A DNA stretch of 56,724 nucleotides, taken from assembly GCA_035761265.1 (NCBI GenBank), contig DASTRL010000294.1:1-56724 (forward strand), read 5' to 3'. The stretch is from CADEED01 sp035761265 (lineage in GTDB: Bacteria > Pseudomonadota > Gammaproteobacteria > Steroidobacterales > Steroidobacteraceae). Of the stretch, positions 8,816 to 17,814 are shown piece by piece; within the stretch, counting starts at the first letter, position 1, and every line of letters starts with the position of its first letter. Below the pieces are notes generated by a model. That model was not told the DNA's origin and searched no databases. It saw only the letters and a program-made list of their open reading frames with translations. The translations under genes and the position numbers were made by a program.

Positions 8816-11806
8816 TCAGAACTTGAAGGTCGCACCCAGCGTGTAGGTGGTGCCGATCTCGGTCTGGAACAGCGTGTCCTCGCGATCGTTGTCGATGTAC
8901 AGCGTGTTGCGCTCACCCGTGAGGTTCTGCGCCTCGAGGATGATGGTCAGGTTGTCGGTCACGAACCAGGACGCCGACGCATCGACGAAGGTGCTCGACA
9001 GATCGCCGCGCACGTCACTGCCGGGAGAAGCCGGCAGCGCCCGGAAGAACCGATCGCGATACGAGGCCGTGGCGCGTGCGCTGAACCGGTCGTTCTCGAA
9101 GAACAGCGTGCCGCTCGCCGAATGCGGCGAGAGGCCCACCAGGTCTTCGGTGGTGGTCGCCGTGGGAACGCCGTTCGTGCTCGACAGGATGTACTCGATT
9201 TCCGCCTGCGCACGCGTGTAGTTGGCCAGCACGCCGAAGTGGCTCCAGACGCCCGGCAGGAAATTGAACTGCACCTGCGCATTGACCTCGTAGCCTTTGA
9301 GCGGGCCGCCCGGGGTGTTCTCGAGCCGGCCGACCGTGAAGATGTCGGTGGGCGACGAGGGCGTTCCGTCCAGCAGCGAGTCCGGTAACCCGAGGTCGCG
9401 ATACGGCACCTGGCTGGTGATGCGCTGAATGAAGCTTTCGATGTCCTTGTAGAAGTAGGCCACCGACAGCAGCGAGCCTTCGGAGAAGTACCACTCGAGC
9501 GCCAGGTCCGCGGTCTTGGCGCGAATCGGCTTGAGGAACGGATTGTTCACGTTGCCGGTGCGCGTGGTCGCCGTGACGCCGGCGGTCGGCGTCAGGTTGC
9601 CGAGCTCGGCGCGCGACATCACCTTCGAACCCGAAAGCCGGGCCAGCAGGTTGTCGGTGAGCTCGAACACCACGTTGAACGACGGCAAGGTGTCCGAGTA
9701 GTCCGTGGTCACCTGGTTGTACTTGCCGAAGGCCGTGTAGATAGACGTGCTCGGCGCCGACACCGGGATGATGCCCGCCGCGAACTGGTCGGTCTTGACG
9801 TAGCGCACGCCGAAGTCGCCGCGGATCGGGATCCGCCAGTCGTCCCCGGAATCGAAGGTGAACATCGCAAAGCCGGCCTTCACGTCTTCGAACAGCTTGG
9901 ATTGCGGCGCGCCGCACGCCGCGTTGCACACCGGGATGCTGTCGATGTCGAAGATCTCGTCCCATTTGTGGATGTCGACGGCCGCCCAGCTCGCCGGGGC
10001 GCCCGAGCCGAACAGGTCGTCCAGGCCCTTGATCTGCGTGGTGATGTCCGCGATCGTGACACCGGCGGGCAGAGCCCGGGTCACGGTCGCGTTGCGCAGC
10101 GGGTTCGAGCCGTGGCTGCTGAAGTGGCTCTCGCGATACTGCGCGCCGAGCTTGAGCTTCCACGCATCGCTGACCCGCCAGGTGCCGGACAGCTCGAAAT
10201 TGTTGTTGGCGGTGATGTTCTGCGAAGGCTTGCCCTGCAGCGAGAAGCCGCCCAGCACGGTCTGGTTGCCGTCCGGTGTCGGGGCGTAACGGAAGTTGTT
10301 CGGGTCGGAGACGTCGAAGCCGAAGCTGATGATCGGCGTCTGGCGCCCGCCGCGAAAATCCACAGAGAAGTTGTCGGTGTCGATGGCGTCGATGAAGGTC
10401 TGGAAGCGCAGCGGTCCGTCCCAGACGTTGATCGAACGACCGACGTAGAAGTTCACGCTGAAGTCTTCGTTGAAGTGGTGATCGACGTTGAGACTCAGCT
10501 GCTTGAACGTGGAGACGAACTGGTCGACGAGTCCCTCGGAGCGCACGTCCATACCGTCGAACAGGCCGTAGACCAGCGAGCCCTGCTCGTCGAACTCGGC
10601 GGCGCGGATCGACGTCATCGGTTGGCCATTGTTGCTGATGTTGCGGCCCAGCGAGAGGCCGAGGATGTAGTTGTCGCGGCGTTCCTGCTGGTAGCGCGAG
10701 TACAGACCGTCGATCGACACAGTCGTGTCTTCGCCCGGCCGCCACTGCAGCGACAGGCTGCCACCGGCGCGTTCCGTGTCCTGCTCGGAGTTCACGTAGC
10801 GTGGCAGGCGCGGCGTGAAGGCGCCGCCGCCGGGAACGAGATTGCCCGCCGCATCGCGAATCTGCGGATTCGTGCGGTTGTAGACGGCGAGGAACGCGGC
10901 CATGTCGCTGGTGCGCGGATTGCCCGTGCTGCAATCGGTTGCCGTGGCGCCGCGCTGGCCGATCGCGGGGCTCGGACCGGTGAGCGTCCAGCCGATCGGC
11001 GTGCAGAACGGCAGGTTGACCGGCGCCGCCGCGGTGCCGATGTTGTTGCCGTTGGTGCCCATGTGCAGGATGTCCACCGCGGAGTAGCCCACCTCGCGCA
11101 GGTTGCGTTCCTGGTAGGAGAAGGTGGCGAGCACGCCGAACGTCTCGTCGAAGAATTTCTTCGACGCCAGCAGCGAGATGCGCGGATCCACGTCTTTCGC
11201 GACCTCGTTGTAGATGCCGCGACCGGTGATCGAGAACACCTGGTCCTGGCTGTAGTCGAAGGCGCTCGGCGCCTTCAGATCGACCGTCGCGCCGAGCGAG
11301 CCTTCCTCGACATCCGCGGATGGAGTCTTGCGCACCGCGAGCTGCGAGAAGATCTCGGTGGGAAAGACGTTGAAGTCGAAGCTGCGGCCGTTGTTGCCCG
11401 CGCCGTAGATGTCGCTGGAGCCGGTCTGCGCGGCGCCTTCCATGCCATTGATGCGCACCTTGGTGAAGCCGGGCCCGAGGCCTCGGACCGAGATGTTGCG
11501 ACCTTCGCCGCCGTCGCCGCGCGTCAGCGCGACACCCGGGATGCGCTGCATCGACTCGGCGAGATTGCTGTCGGGGAACTTGCCGATGTCTTCCGCGGCG
11601 ATCACGTCGATCGCGGCGGTCTCATTGCGCTTCTCGGCGAGCGCGGTGTTCAGCGAACCGCGAAAGCCAGTGACGATGACTTCCTCGATTTCCTGGCCGG
11701 TATCGGCGGCCATCGCGGAGTACGCCGGCAACAGCAGGCCGGTCCCCAGCAAGGCGCATCGCACGGCCGCGCGCACGCTGGCGAATGGACGATCGATCGA
11801 TTGCAT
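8816..11806 (-). CDS. TonB-dependent receptor, carbohydrate-uptake type (996 aa)
   Basis: Large outer-membrane receptor. The signal peptide ends near residue 33; the plug starts with EEVIVTGFRGSLNTAL and contains GKFPDSNLAESMQRIPGV, NISVRGLGPGFTKVRING and the VRKTPSADVEEGSLGATVDL stretch seen in the long TonB receptors of Caulobacter/Xanthomonas-type bacteria. The barrel ends in TLGATFKF. It is divergent from the GH78 alpha-L-rhamnosidase across a 265-base AT-rich promoter region, so uptake of rhamnose-containing oligosaccharides or glycosides is a reasonable inference. A strong intrinsic terminator follows it. Confidence 0.93.
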   Translation of the reverse strand: MQSIDRPFASVRAAVRCALLGTGLLLPAYSAMAADTGQEIEEVIVTGFRGSLNTALAEKRNETAAIDVIAAEDIGKFPDSNLAESMQRIPGVALTRGDGGEGRNISVRGLGPGFTKVRINGMEGAAQTGSSDIYGAGNNGRSFDFNVFPTEIFSQLAVRKTPSADVEEGSLGATVDLKAPSAFDYSQDQVFSITGRGIYNEVAKDVDPRISLLASKKFFDETFGVLATFSYQERNLREVGYSAVDILHMGTNGNNIGTAAAPVNLPFCTPIGWTLTGPSPAIGQRGATATDCSTGNPRTSDMAAFLAVYNRTNPQIRDAAGNLVPGGGAFTPRLPRYVNSEQDTERAGGSLSLQWRPGEDTTVSIDGLYSRYQQERRDNYILGLSLGRNISNNGQPMTSIRAAEFDEQGSLVYGLFDGMDVRSEGLVDQFVSTFKQLSLNVDHHFNEDFSVNFYVGRSINVWDGPLRFQTFIDAIDTDNFSVDFRGGRQTPIISFGFDVSDPNNFRYAPTPDGNQTVLGGFSLQGKPSQNITANNNFELSGTWRVSDAWKLKLGAQYRESHFSSHGSNPLRNATVTRALPAGVTIADITTQIKGLDDLFGSGAPASWAAVDIHKWDEIFDIDSIPVCNAACGAPQSKLFEDVKAGFAMFTFDSGDDWRIPIRGDFGVRYVKTDQFAAGIIPVSAPSTSIYTAFGKYNQVTTDYSDTLPSFNVVFELTDNLLARLSGSKVMSRAELGNLTPTAGVTATTRTGNVNNPFLKPIRAKTADLALEWYFSEGSLLSVAYFYKDIESFIQRITSQVPYRDLGLPDSLLDGTPSSPTDIFTVGRLENTPGGPLKGYEVNAQVQFNFLPGVWSHFGVLANYTRAQAEIEYILSSTNGVPTATTTEDLVGLSPHSASGTLFFENDRFSARATASYRDRFFRALPASPGSDVRGDLSSTFVDASASWFVTDNLTIILEAQNLTGERNTLYIDNDREDTLFQTEIGTTYTLGATFKF

Positions 11807-12071
11807 TGAAATCCCCCTTGAGCCTGTGATTGGCAGAATCTGATCGTATTTGCCTTGTTTTTACCGCAAATGATGATTATTGAACATCCCTCATTCCTGA
11901 CGGTGTCTTTTTCTAATGAAAATCAATGCGTTCGGCGCCTGTTCCACCGGTAGCAATGCGGGAAAAACCGGCGCCGGCGCATTTATGCCACAACGCGGCG
12001 TTTCTGTCGGTAGTTAGTCGACTGGGATCGCTGACATTGGCGCGCTTGGCGCTCCGGGCGTCCGCCGTCCT
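11807..12071. promoter_or_regulatory. Divergent promoter region, TonB receptor / GH78
   Basis: This 265-base spacer is clearly more AT-rich than its surroundings between 11840 and 11935. It must hold the promoters of both divergent genes. CCGCAAATG at 11864-11872 recurs upstream of the 1029-aa TonB receptor (35849-35857). A small palindrome TGAAAATCA (near 11917-11925) is also present. I cannot assign -35/-10 boxes with confidence. Confidence 0.4.
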
Positions 12072-14426
12072 ATGCTTCGGCCCCAGATGCTCCCGCTCCG
12101 GACCCTGGCGATCGCCACCGCGCTGCTTTCCGGCGCCATGGCAGCGGCTTTCGGCCGCGACGCCGTGCCGCCGGCCGCCGACGGGTGGATCACACACGCC
12201 GCCGCGCAGGCGCGCGCGCCGGTGGTGCTGCACTTCCGGCGCGAGTTCGAGCTTGCAGCCCGGCCATCGGCGCTGCCGGCCGAGGTGACGGCGGACAATC
12301 GCTTCATCCTGTTCGTCAATGGCGTACGAGTGGCGAGCGGCCCTTCGACAGGCACCACCACGCATTGGCGATTCTCGCGGGTCGACCTGGCGCCACACCT
12401 GCGCGCCGGCCGCAACGTCATTGCCGCCGTGGTCTGGAATTTCGGCGAGGCCGCGCCGCTCGCGCAGCAGAGCGTCTCGACGGGGTTCCGGCTGGTGTGC
12501 GATCCGGTCTCGACCGCCGCCGGTGGATGGCGCGTGAAGATCGACGCCGGACATCGCGCCACACCCGGGCGCGAACAGATTCCCTGGCAGTACTACGCGG
12601 CGGGCGCCGCCGAAACCATCGACGCGAAGCTCGCGGACTGGGACTGGGCCGCGGAAAGTGAGCGCGGCGCGGGCTGGGAAGACGCGGTGCCGGCGCCTGC
12701 CGCGGCGGCGCGCACGCTGGTCGAGGACCGCCTGCCGCCGCAGCGCTACCGGCTCGCGGCGCCAGGCGCGGTGGTGCGCGGCGGGCTGCCCCGCGCCAGC
12801 AGCTTTCCGCGGCAGCCGCTGACCATTCCGCCGAACACCAGCATCAAACTACTCGTGCGGCGCGCGGCCATGATCTCGGCCTATCCCGAGCTCGAGGTGG
12901 CGGGTGGCAGGGATTCGACCATCCGCATGACGTGGTCGGAGGCGCTGTACGACGCGCAACGTCGCAAGGCCGATCGCGATCTCGTCGGCGACCGCCGCAT
13001 CCTCGGCCTCACCGACACCTTCCTGCCCGACGGACCCGTGCGCCGCTTTGCGACGTTGTGGTGGCGCACCTTCCGTTACCTCGAGATCGAGGTCACGACC
13101 GCCGAGGAGCCGCTGACGCTGCGCGGTTTCAGGATCCACGAGACCGGATATCCGTTCGAGACGGTGGCGCGCTTCCACAGCAGCGACGCCGCGCTCGACG
13201 CCATCTGGTCCATCGGCTGGCGCACGCTCGAGGTCGACGCGCACGAGACCTTCATGGACAGCTCCTTCTGGGAGCAGCTGCAATACACCGGCGACACGCG
13301 GCTCGAAATGCTGATCAGCTACGCCGTCTCCGGCGACCCGAGGCTCGCCGAGCAGGCCATCGACGCCTTTGGAGCATCGCGGGCCGATGGTGGCCTCGTG
13401 CAGGGCCGCTGGCCCGCGCGCGATCCCAATGTCATTGCGACCTTCTCCTTCGCCTGGGTGGGCATGCTGTCCGACTGGCGGATGGAGCAGCCGGACACGC
13501 GCGTCATCACGCGACACCTGCCGCGCCTGCGTGAAGTGCTGCGCTGGTTCGAGCCGTGGCGCAACTCCATGGGCCTGCTGCGCAAGAACCCGCAATGGAA
13601 TTTCATCGACTGGGCCGGCCAGCGCTGGGACGATCGCGATACGTTTCCTTCCTGGGGACACGACGACGGCAGCTGCCTCATGACGGCGATGTGGGTGGGC
13701 GCATTGCGCCAGGGCGCCGCGCTCGAGTCCGCCCTCGGCGATGCCGCGCAGGCCGCGTGGGATTCGGCGCGCGCCGACGAGGCGCGCGCTGCGATCCGCG
13801 AGCACTGCTGGAACCCGGAGCGCGGACTGTTCGCCGACGACGCCGACTCCCGGGTGTTCAGCCAGCACATGAACGTGTTCGCAGTGCTGTACGACATCGC
13901 CACGGCCGAGGAGTCGCGTGCCATCCTCGATCGCATCACCGTGCCCGGGCAGGGAATCGACGCACCCGCGGGCATGTATTCCTCGACTTACTACTTCGCG
14001 TGGTACCTGGCGCGCGCCTTCGAGCACGCGGGACTCGCGAGCCGCTACCTCGCGCTGCTCGACTCCTGGCGCGCGCTGCTGGCCCTCCACTACACGACCT
14101 GGCCCGAATCGCGTGGCGACACGCGCTCCGACACGCACGCGTGGAGCGCGCATCCGACCGCGGACCTGCTCGGCATCGTCGCCGGCATCCGGCCGGCCGC
14201 GCCGGGCTACTCGCGGCTGCGCATCGCGCCGTGGCTGGGGAATCTCGAGTCGCTCGATGCCACCGCCGCGACACCACACGGTCCGGTGTCGGTGCGCTAC
14301 CACGTCGAGGGCGAGACACTGATCGCGGACATCGAGTGTCCGGTGTCCCTGCCGGGCGAGTTCATCTGGCAGGGAAAGAGCCATCCACTGACGCGCACGC
14401 ACACGCGCCTGCGACTGCCGCGTTGA
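12072..14426 (+). CDS. Alpha-L-rhamnosidase-like glycoside hydrolase (GH78 family)
   Basis: Exported 784-aa enzyme predicted to release terminal L-rhamnose from glycosides or pectic oligosaccharides. The start at 12072 gives a signal peptide cleaved near residue 30; ATG 12087 is an alternative. An N-terminal beta-sandwich (about 50-155, with ADNRFILFVNG) is followed by an (alpha/alpha)6 barrel. The GH78 catalytic-region signature appears as DSSFWEQLQYTGD (D396, E401, D408; the usual form has ERLGWTGD), and the C-terminal DTHAWSAHP motif is also typical. The variant QLQYTGD suggests an unusual subgroup. It stands next to a TonB receptor and in the same window as a full rhamnose pathway, which supports the call. 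Confidence 0.86.
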   Translation: MLRPQMLPLRTLAIATALLSGAMAAAFGRDAVPPAADGWITHAAAQARAPVVLHFRREFELAARPSALPAEVTADNRFILFVNGVRVASGPSTGTTTHWRFSRVDLAPHLRAGRNVIAAVVWNFGEAAPLAQQSVSTGFRLVCDPVSTAAGGWRVKIDAGHRATPGREQIPWQYYAAGAAETIDAKLADWDWAAESERGAGWEDAVPAPAAAARTLVEDRLPPQRYRLAAPGAVVRGGLPRASSFPRQPLTIPPNTSIKLLVRRAAMISAYPELEVAGGRDSTIRMTWSEALYDAQRRKADRDLVGDRRILGLTDTFLPDGPVRRFATLWWRTFRYLEIEVTTAEEPLTLRGFRIHETGYPFETVARFHSSDAALDAIWSIGWRTLEVDAHETFMDSSFWEQLQYTGDTRLEMLISYAVSGDPRLAEQAIDAFGASRADGGLVQGRWPARDPNVIATFSFAWVGMLSDWRMEQPDTRVITRHLPRLREVLRWFEPWRNSMGLLRKNPQWNFIDWAGQRWDDRDTFPSWGHDDGSCLMTAMWVGALRQGAALESALGDAAQAAWDSARADEARAAIREHCWNPERGLFADDADSRVFSQHMNVFAVLYDIATAEESRAILDRITVPGQGIDAPAGMYSSTYYFAWYLARAFEHAGLASRYLALLDSWRALLALHYTTWPESRGDTRSDTHAWSAHPTADLLGIVAGIRPAAPGYSRLRIAPWLGNLESLDATAATPHGPVSVRYHVEGETLIADIECPVSLPGEFIWQGKSHPLTRTHTRLRLPR

Positions 14427-14450
14427 AAAAAAACCGCCCCGGAGGGCGGT
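14426..14450 (-). terminator. Rho-independent terminator for the GH5 cellulase gene
   Basis: On the minus strand a 7-bp stem (ACCGCCC / GGGCGGT, loop of four) is followed by a run of eight T. The T-run abuts the stop codon of the convergent GH78 gene (TGA 14424-14426), so the two genes are tightly packed end to end. The cellulase stop lies about 75 bases upstream on the minus strand. Confidence 0.85.
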
Positions 14451-14524
14451 CAAGGGAGAGCTCCTGTGCCCCGGGATCGACGCGGCGATGCCCGGGGCGC
14501 GGGAACGGTGGGGCGGCGCGAGGC

Positions 14525-16900
14525 CTATCTACCCCAGAGCCTGTTCAGCAGGTTCGTCTTGCGCTGGTCGAAGGGGCGCCACTCGCCCCAACCGGCGGTA
14601 TTGGTGACCGGGTCGTAGGCGTGGCCGTACCAGCCGGCGGTGTCGCCGGACTCGGGGTTGATCGACCAGTAGCAGCCTTCGATACCCTTGGAAACCAGGT
14701 AGTCGACGAAGGCGTTCTGCCAGGTCGCATCGGTTCCCGGCGCCAGATAGCTGTAGCGGTTGCGGTCGCGGATGCTCGCCTGGCCGGCGGGCCAGTCGAG
14801 ATTGCCGCCGAATTCGCCCACCACCATGCCGTAGCCCATCTGCTTGAGGTAGCCGAAGTGCTCCTCCCAGCCGCTGCGCTCGAGCGCGGCGTCGATGACG
14901 ATGTTGCACTTCGCATCGCCGGCGGCGTCACCTTCGAGGCCGGCGCATTGCGGCTGCGCCGGGTCCATGAAGCTCTTCTGCACGAACACCGAAGGCCCGT
15001 AGACGTGCGGCGAGAACACCAGCCGCTCCTTCGGAATATTCGGAGGATTCGCGCCGGCCTCGAACAGGTTGCCGCCCCAGTTCGGAACCGTGAGCTCGTT
15101 GCCGTGCGGTCGCTGCGAAACGGTGTCGGGCGTGCCGTCCTGGTTGCCCGCCGACGCCGAATTGCCCTCGACGAAGATCAGCGTGTTCGGGTTCACCGCG
15201 TTGATCGCCGCGTACGCCTGCTCGGACAGCGACTTCCACTCCGCCCAGGTGTAGTCCCAGGGCTCGTTGAAGATGTCGATGCCGATGATGTTGTCGACCC
15301 CGAGCTGCGTGCCGAGTCCGGCCAGCGTGCGCAGATTGTCGAGCCACAGCGTGGTGTTGTACGCCTGGATGCGCGTGACGCCGGCCGGATTGCCCGACGC
15401 CGCGCACGAGGAGTCTTCGCGCGTGAAGTCGTAGTTGTCGCGGTCGCGGTCCACGTAGGGCGGACGCGCGTCGAGGCGGCCCTTGCGCCATCCCACGTAG
15501 TTGGAGCAGGAGTGGATGTCGAGCAGCACCGCGATGTTGTTGGCCGCCGCCGCCGTGATCATCGTTTCGAGCGCGAGGCGCGAATTCGCGATGCGCACCG
15601 AAGGATGATTCTTGAGCACGCTGCCCGTGCCCTGCGGGTCGTTGGCGTTCAGCGTCTGCGGCACCAGCGGCAGGCGGATCATGTTGATGCCCATGCCGCT
15701 GATTTCCTGCATGGTCTGCTGGATGGTGCGACCCGTGCCCGCGCCGCCATTCGCCCAGAACGTGTTGCCGATGTACTGCTCCATCGGCGCGCCGCTCGGA
15801 TTCGTGGCGTCGTTCGACGGCTCGTGCCGTCCTTCGAGGCCAAACCAGTTGCCGCAACGCACCGGGAACACGGTGCCGTTCCTGGTGATGCGACCCTGCG
15901 GGTTCACGCGCCACACCGTGCCGGAGGTGCCTACGGTGAAGCTGACGGCGGTGCTGGTCGTGCTGAGCGCCGGATTGCCGTTGTCGACCGCCGTGGCGGT
16001 TGCCGTGTGGCTGCCGGCCGCGACGCCCGTGGCGCTGAAGGTGTAGGGCGAGCTCGTGTCGGTGCCCACGAGGTTGCCGTCGATGCGGAATTCCACGCGC
16101 ACCACGCCGCTGTTGTCGCTGGCCGTGGCGGCGAGCGGAACTGCCGCGCCGGCGCTGAACGCCTGGCCCGCGGTGGGCGAGGTCAGCGACACCGTCGGAG
16201 GGGTATTGCCGCCGCCGCCGACGCTGAAGGACACCGCCGTGCTCGTGGTGCTGAGCGCCGGATTGCCGTTGTCCACCGCGGTCGCCGTCACGCTGTGCGT
16301 GCCGTTCGCGAGCCCGGTGGCGCTGAAGCTGTAGGGTGCGCTGGTGTCGGTATTGACCAGGTTGCCATCGACGCGGAACTCGACGCGCACCACGCCGCCG
16401 TTGTCGGTGGCGTTGGCCGCGAGCGGCACTGCCGTGCCGGAGGCGAAGTTCTGTCCGGCCGTCGGGCTGCTGACGCTGACGGTGGGCGGCGTGTTCGTGC
16501 TGTTGCCGATCGAGCAAGCCGAGCCGTTCAGCGTGAACGCGCCCGGCGGGTTGTTGGCTCCGCTGAACGTTGCGTTGAATGCCACGTTGAACGTGCCGTT
16601 GGCGGGAATCGCCTTGTTCCAGTCCGCATTGCTGGCGGCCGTGACCGTCGCGCCGGACTGCGTGATGCTCACCGGCCAGCCGTTCTGCAGCTGCTGGCCA
16701 TTCGGGAAGTTGAACACCAGGGTCCAGCCGTTGGTGATGGCCGCGCCGGTGTTGTGGATGTCGATGCTGGCGCCGAACCCATTGCCGCCCACCCACGTGG
16801 GCCAGGTATACGTGATGTTGCAACTGGCGGCTTGCGCCATCGCGTTCGAGGCCCCGAGCGCCACGACCGCGGCCAACAACCATCGGAATGAACGGGACAT
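14525..16900 (-). CDS. Secreted multidomain cellulase: CBM2, two Ig-like domains, GH5
   Basis: A 791-aa secreted endoglucanase-type enzyme. The ATG at 16900 is preceded by AGGAG and starts a signal peptide ending AMAQA near residue 24; longer in-frame starts lack these features. Domains in order: CBM2-type cellulose-binding module (about 26-130, with TWVGGNGFGASIDIHNTG), two near-identical bacterial Ig-like domains (about 135-325) each starting TPPTVS, then a GH5 catalytic domain. Catalytic acid/base is Glu546 in FNEPWDY and nucleophile Glu696 in VGEFGGN. Predicted to hydrolyse beta-1,4-glucan outside the cell. Ends with its own terminator. Specific substrate (cellulose, xyloglucan, mannan) cannot be fixed by sequence inspection. 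Confidence 0.93.
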   Translation of the reverse strand: MSRSFRWLLAAVVALGASNAMAQAASCNITYTWPTWVGGNGFGASIDIHNTGAAITNGWTLVFNFPNGQQLQNGWPVSITQSGATVTAASNADWNKAIPANGTFNVAFNATFSGANNPPGAFTLNGSACSIGNSTNTPPTVSVSSPTAGQNFASGTAVPLAANATDNGGVVRVEFRVDGNLVNTDTSAPYSFSATGLANGTHSVTATAVDNGNPALSTTSTAVSFSVGGGGNTPPTVSLTSPTAGQAFSAGAAVPLAATASDNSGVVRVEFRIDGNLVGTDTSSPYTFSATGVAAGSHTATATAVDNGNPALSTTSTAVSFTVGTSGTVWRVNPQGRITRNGTVFPVRCGNWFGLEGRHEPSNDATNPSGAPMEQYIGNTFWANGGAGTGRTIQQTMQEISGMGINMIRLPLVPQTLNANDPQGTGSVLKNHPSVRIANSRLALETMITAAAANNIAVLLDIHSCSNYVGWRKGRLDARPPYVDRDRDNYDFTREDSSCAASGNPAGVTRIQAYNTTLWLDNLRTLAGLGTQLGVDNIIGIDIFNEPWDYTWAEWKSLSEQAYAAINAVNPNTLIFVEGNSASAGNQDGTPDTVSQRPHGNELTVPNWGGNLFEAGANPPNIPKERLVFSPHVYGPSVFVQKSFMDPAQPQCAGLEGDAAGDAKCNIVIDAALERSGWEEHFGYLKQMGYGMVVGEFGGNLDWPAGQASIRDRNRYSYLAPGTDATWQNAFVDYLVSKGIEGCYWSINPESGDTAGWYGHAYDPVTNTAGWGEWRPFDQRKTNLLNRLWGR
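15922..16494 (-). repeat. Internal tandem duplication encoding two Ig-like domains
   Basis: Two adjacent blocks of about 285 bases (roughly 16207-16494 and 15922-16206) encode Ig-like domains with near-identical residues, including VVRVEFR, the identical TATAVDNGNPALSTTSTAVSF ending split over both copies, and DGNLV. Long stretches are also identical at the DNA level, so the duplication is recent or kept similar by recombination. Confidence 0.85.
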
Positions 16901-17337
16901 AGAAGTTTCTCCTGGTAGCACCATGACCAATGGCTCGCCCGGATCCAGGAAAGTGCAGTGCGCGGAACGCGCGCGAAGCAGGCGAAGTCGTGCGTTCCGT
17001 GCACTGAAGAGCCACTCCTCAGGATCGCGATCGCCGCGCGTCGCCGCGCCGATCGCCGTCAAACGAGATTCCCTGTGAGACGCGCGACAACTTACCGCCG
17101 CAGGCAATGCTGTCCATACGTAAACACCGCTGTCCCGCACATTGACTGGTTTGTCCGCGCTCCTGGCCGCGATGTCTCGCGCCGTGGCCGCCTAACAACC
17201 TGGCGCAGGCCGCGGCCCGACCCCGGCGCGCGGGCGCGCGCGCCGCGATGCGTATCGCCCGCTGACGCGAACCGGGCCGCGGGGCCGACAGGCGCCGCGG
17301 CGATTCGGACGCAATGTTGCGACGCGAAGGAGGAATC
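16901..17337. other. 437-base divergent intergenic region, no gene seen
   Basis: The spacer separates the divergent cellulase and META lipoprotein genes. I see no convincing ORF; the open frames crossing it are shadows. Candidate signals are TTGACTGG near 17145, the 6-bp palindrome TACGTA at about 17116 (inside CATACGTAAACACC) that could be part of a cellulase operator, and several short GC-rich inverted repeats near 17215-17245. No known riboswitch fold recognised. Confidence 0.4.
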
Positions 17338-17781
17338 ATGAACCGGCTGGCGACATACGCATGGGCGCTCGGGATCCTGGTGCTCGCGGCCTGCGCCTCC
17401 GCGCCGCGCGGCGCCGATCGGGGCGTGCAGGCTGCCCGGCTCGAAGGGACCTCCTGGCGGCTGGTGCAGATCAGCATGGGAGACGGCGCGACGCGCGTGC
17501 CCGTGGAACGCTCGCACTACACCATCGGCTTCGGCGCCGGTGGCGTGCTCAACGTGCGATTCGACTGCAACCGCGGGCGCGGTAGCTGGAAGTCGACCGG
17601 TCCTAACAACCTCGAATTCGGACCGCTGTCGCTGACGCGCGCCCTGTGCCCGGTGGGCTCGCTGCACGACGAGCTGGTGCGCCAGTGGCCGCAGGTGCGC
17701 GCGTATGTCGTTCGGGATGGCAGGCTGTTCCTCTCGCTCATGGCCGATGGCGGAGTCGTGGAGTTCGAGCCCGCGCCTTGA
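17338..17781 (+). CDS. META-domain (HslJ-like) lipoprotein
   Basis: A 147-aa lipoprotein. The ATG at 17338 is preceded by a near-perfect AAGGAGG at optimal spacing, which decides it over the in-frame ATG at 17314. The signal ends in a lipobox (LAAC, Cys at about 19). The mature part has the META-domain signature: LEGTSWRLV start, a central FDCNRGRGSW (usual form GCNRFFGSY) and a C-terminal LFLSLMADGGVVEFEP. META/HslJ proteins are cell-envelope proteins linked to stress and antibiotic tolerance in some species; exact role unknown. It precedes the DUF1080 gene by 31 bases. Confidence 0.82.
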   Translation: MNRLATYAWALGILVLAACASAPRGADRGVQAARLEGTSWRLVQISMGDGATRVPVERSHYTIGFGAGGVLNVRFDCNRGRGSWKSTGPNNLEFGPLSLTRALCPVGSLHDELVRQWPQVRAYVVRDGRLFLSLMADGGVVEFEPAP

Positions 17782-17784
17782 GCT

Positions 17785-17814
17785 ATGCTCCCCCGGGGAG
17801 GACGGGGGGAGCAT
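17785..17814 (+). promoter_or_regulatory. Perfect inverted repeat covering the DUF1080 ribosome site and start codon
   Basis: ATGCTCCCCC (17785-17794) pairs perfectly with GGGGGAGCAT (17805-17814), with a 10-base loop. The right arm contains the purine-rich ribosome site and the first two bases of the ATG at 17813. In mRNA this stem would hide the start, so translation probably depends on ribosomes arriving from the upstream lipoprotein gene or on a factor that opens it. Confidence 0.6.

Noticed and set aside
9902..11809. 635-codon plus-strand open frame
   Set aside because: Antisense to the 996-aa TonB receptor; composition of a shadow frame.
11905..11930. Possible Fur box (TAATGAAAATCAATG) before the TonB receptor
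   Set aside because: Only a short partial palindrome, and the receptor and its neighbour point to carbohydrate rather than iron.
13556..16891. 1111-codon plus-strand open frame
   Set aside because: It runs antisense through the GH5 cellulase and in another frame of GH78; its Arg/Ala-rich composition is that of a GC-rich shadow frame.
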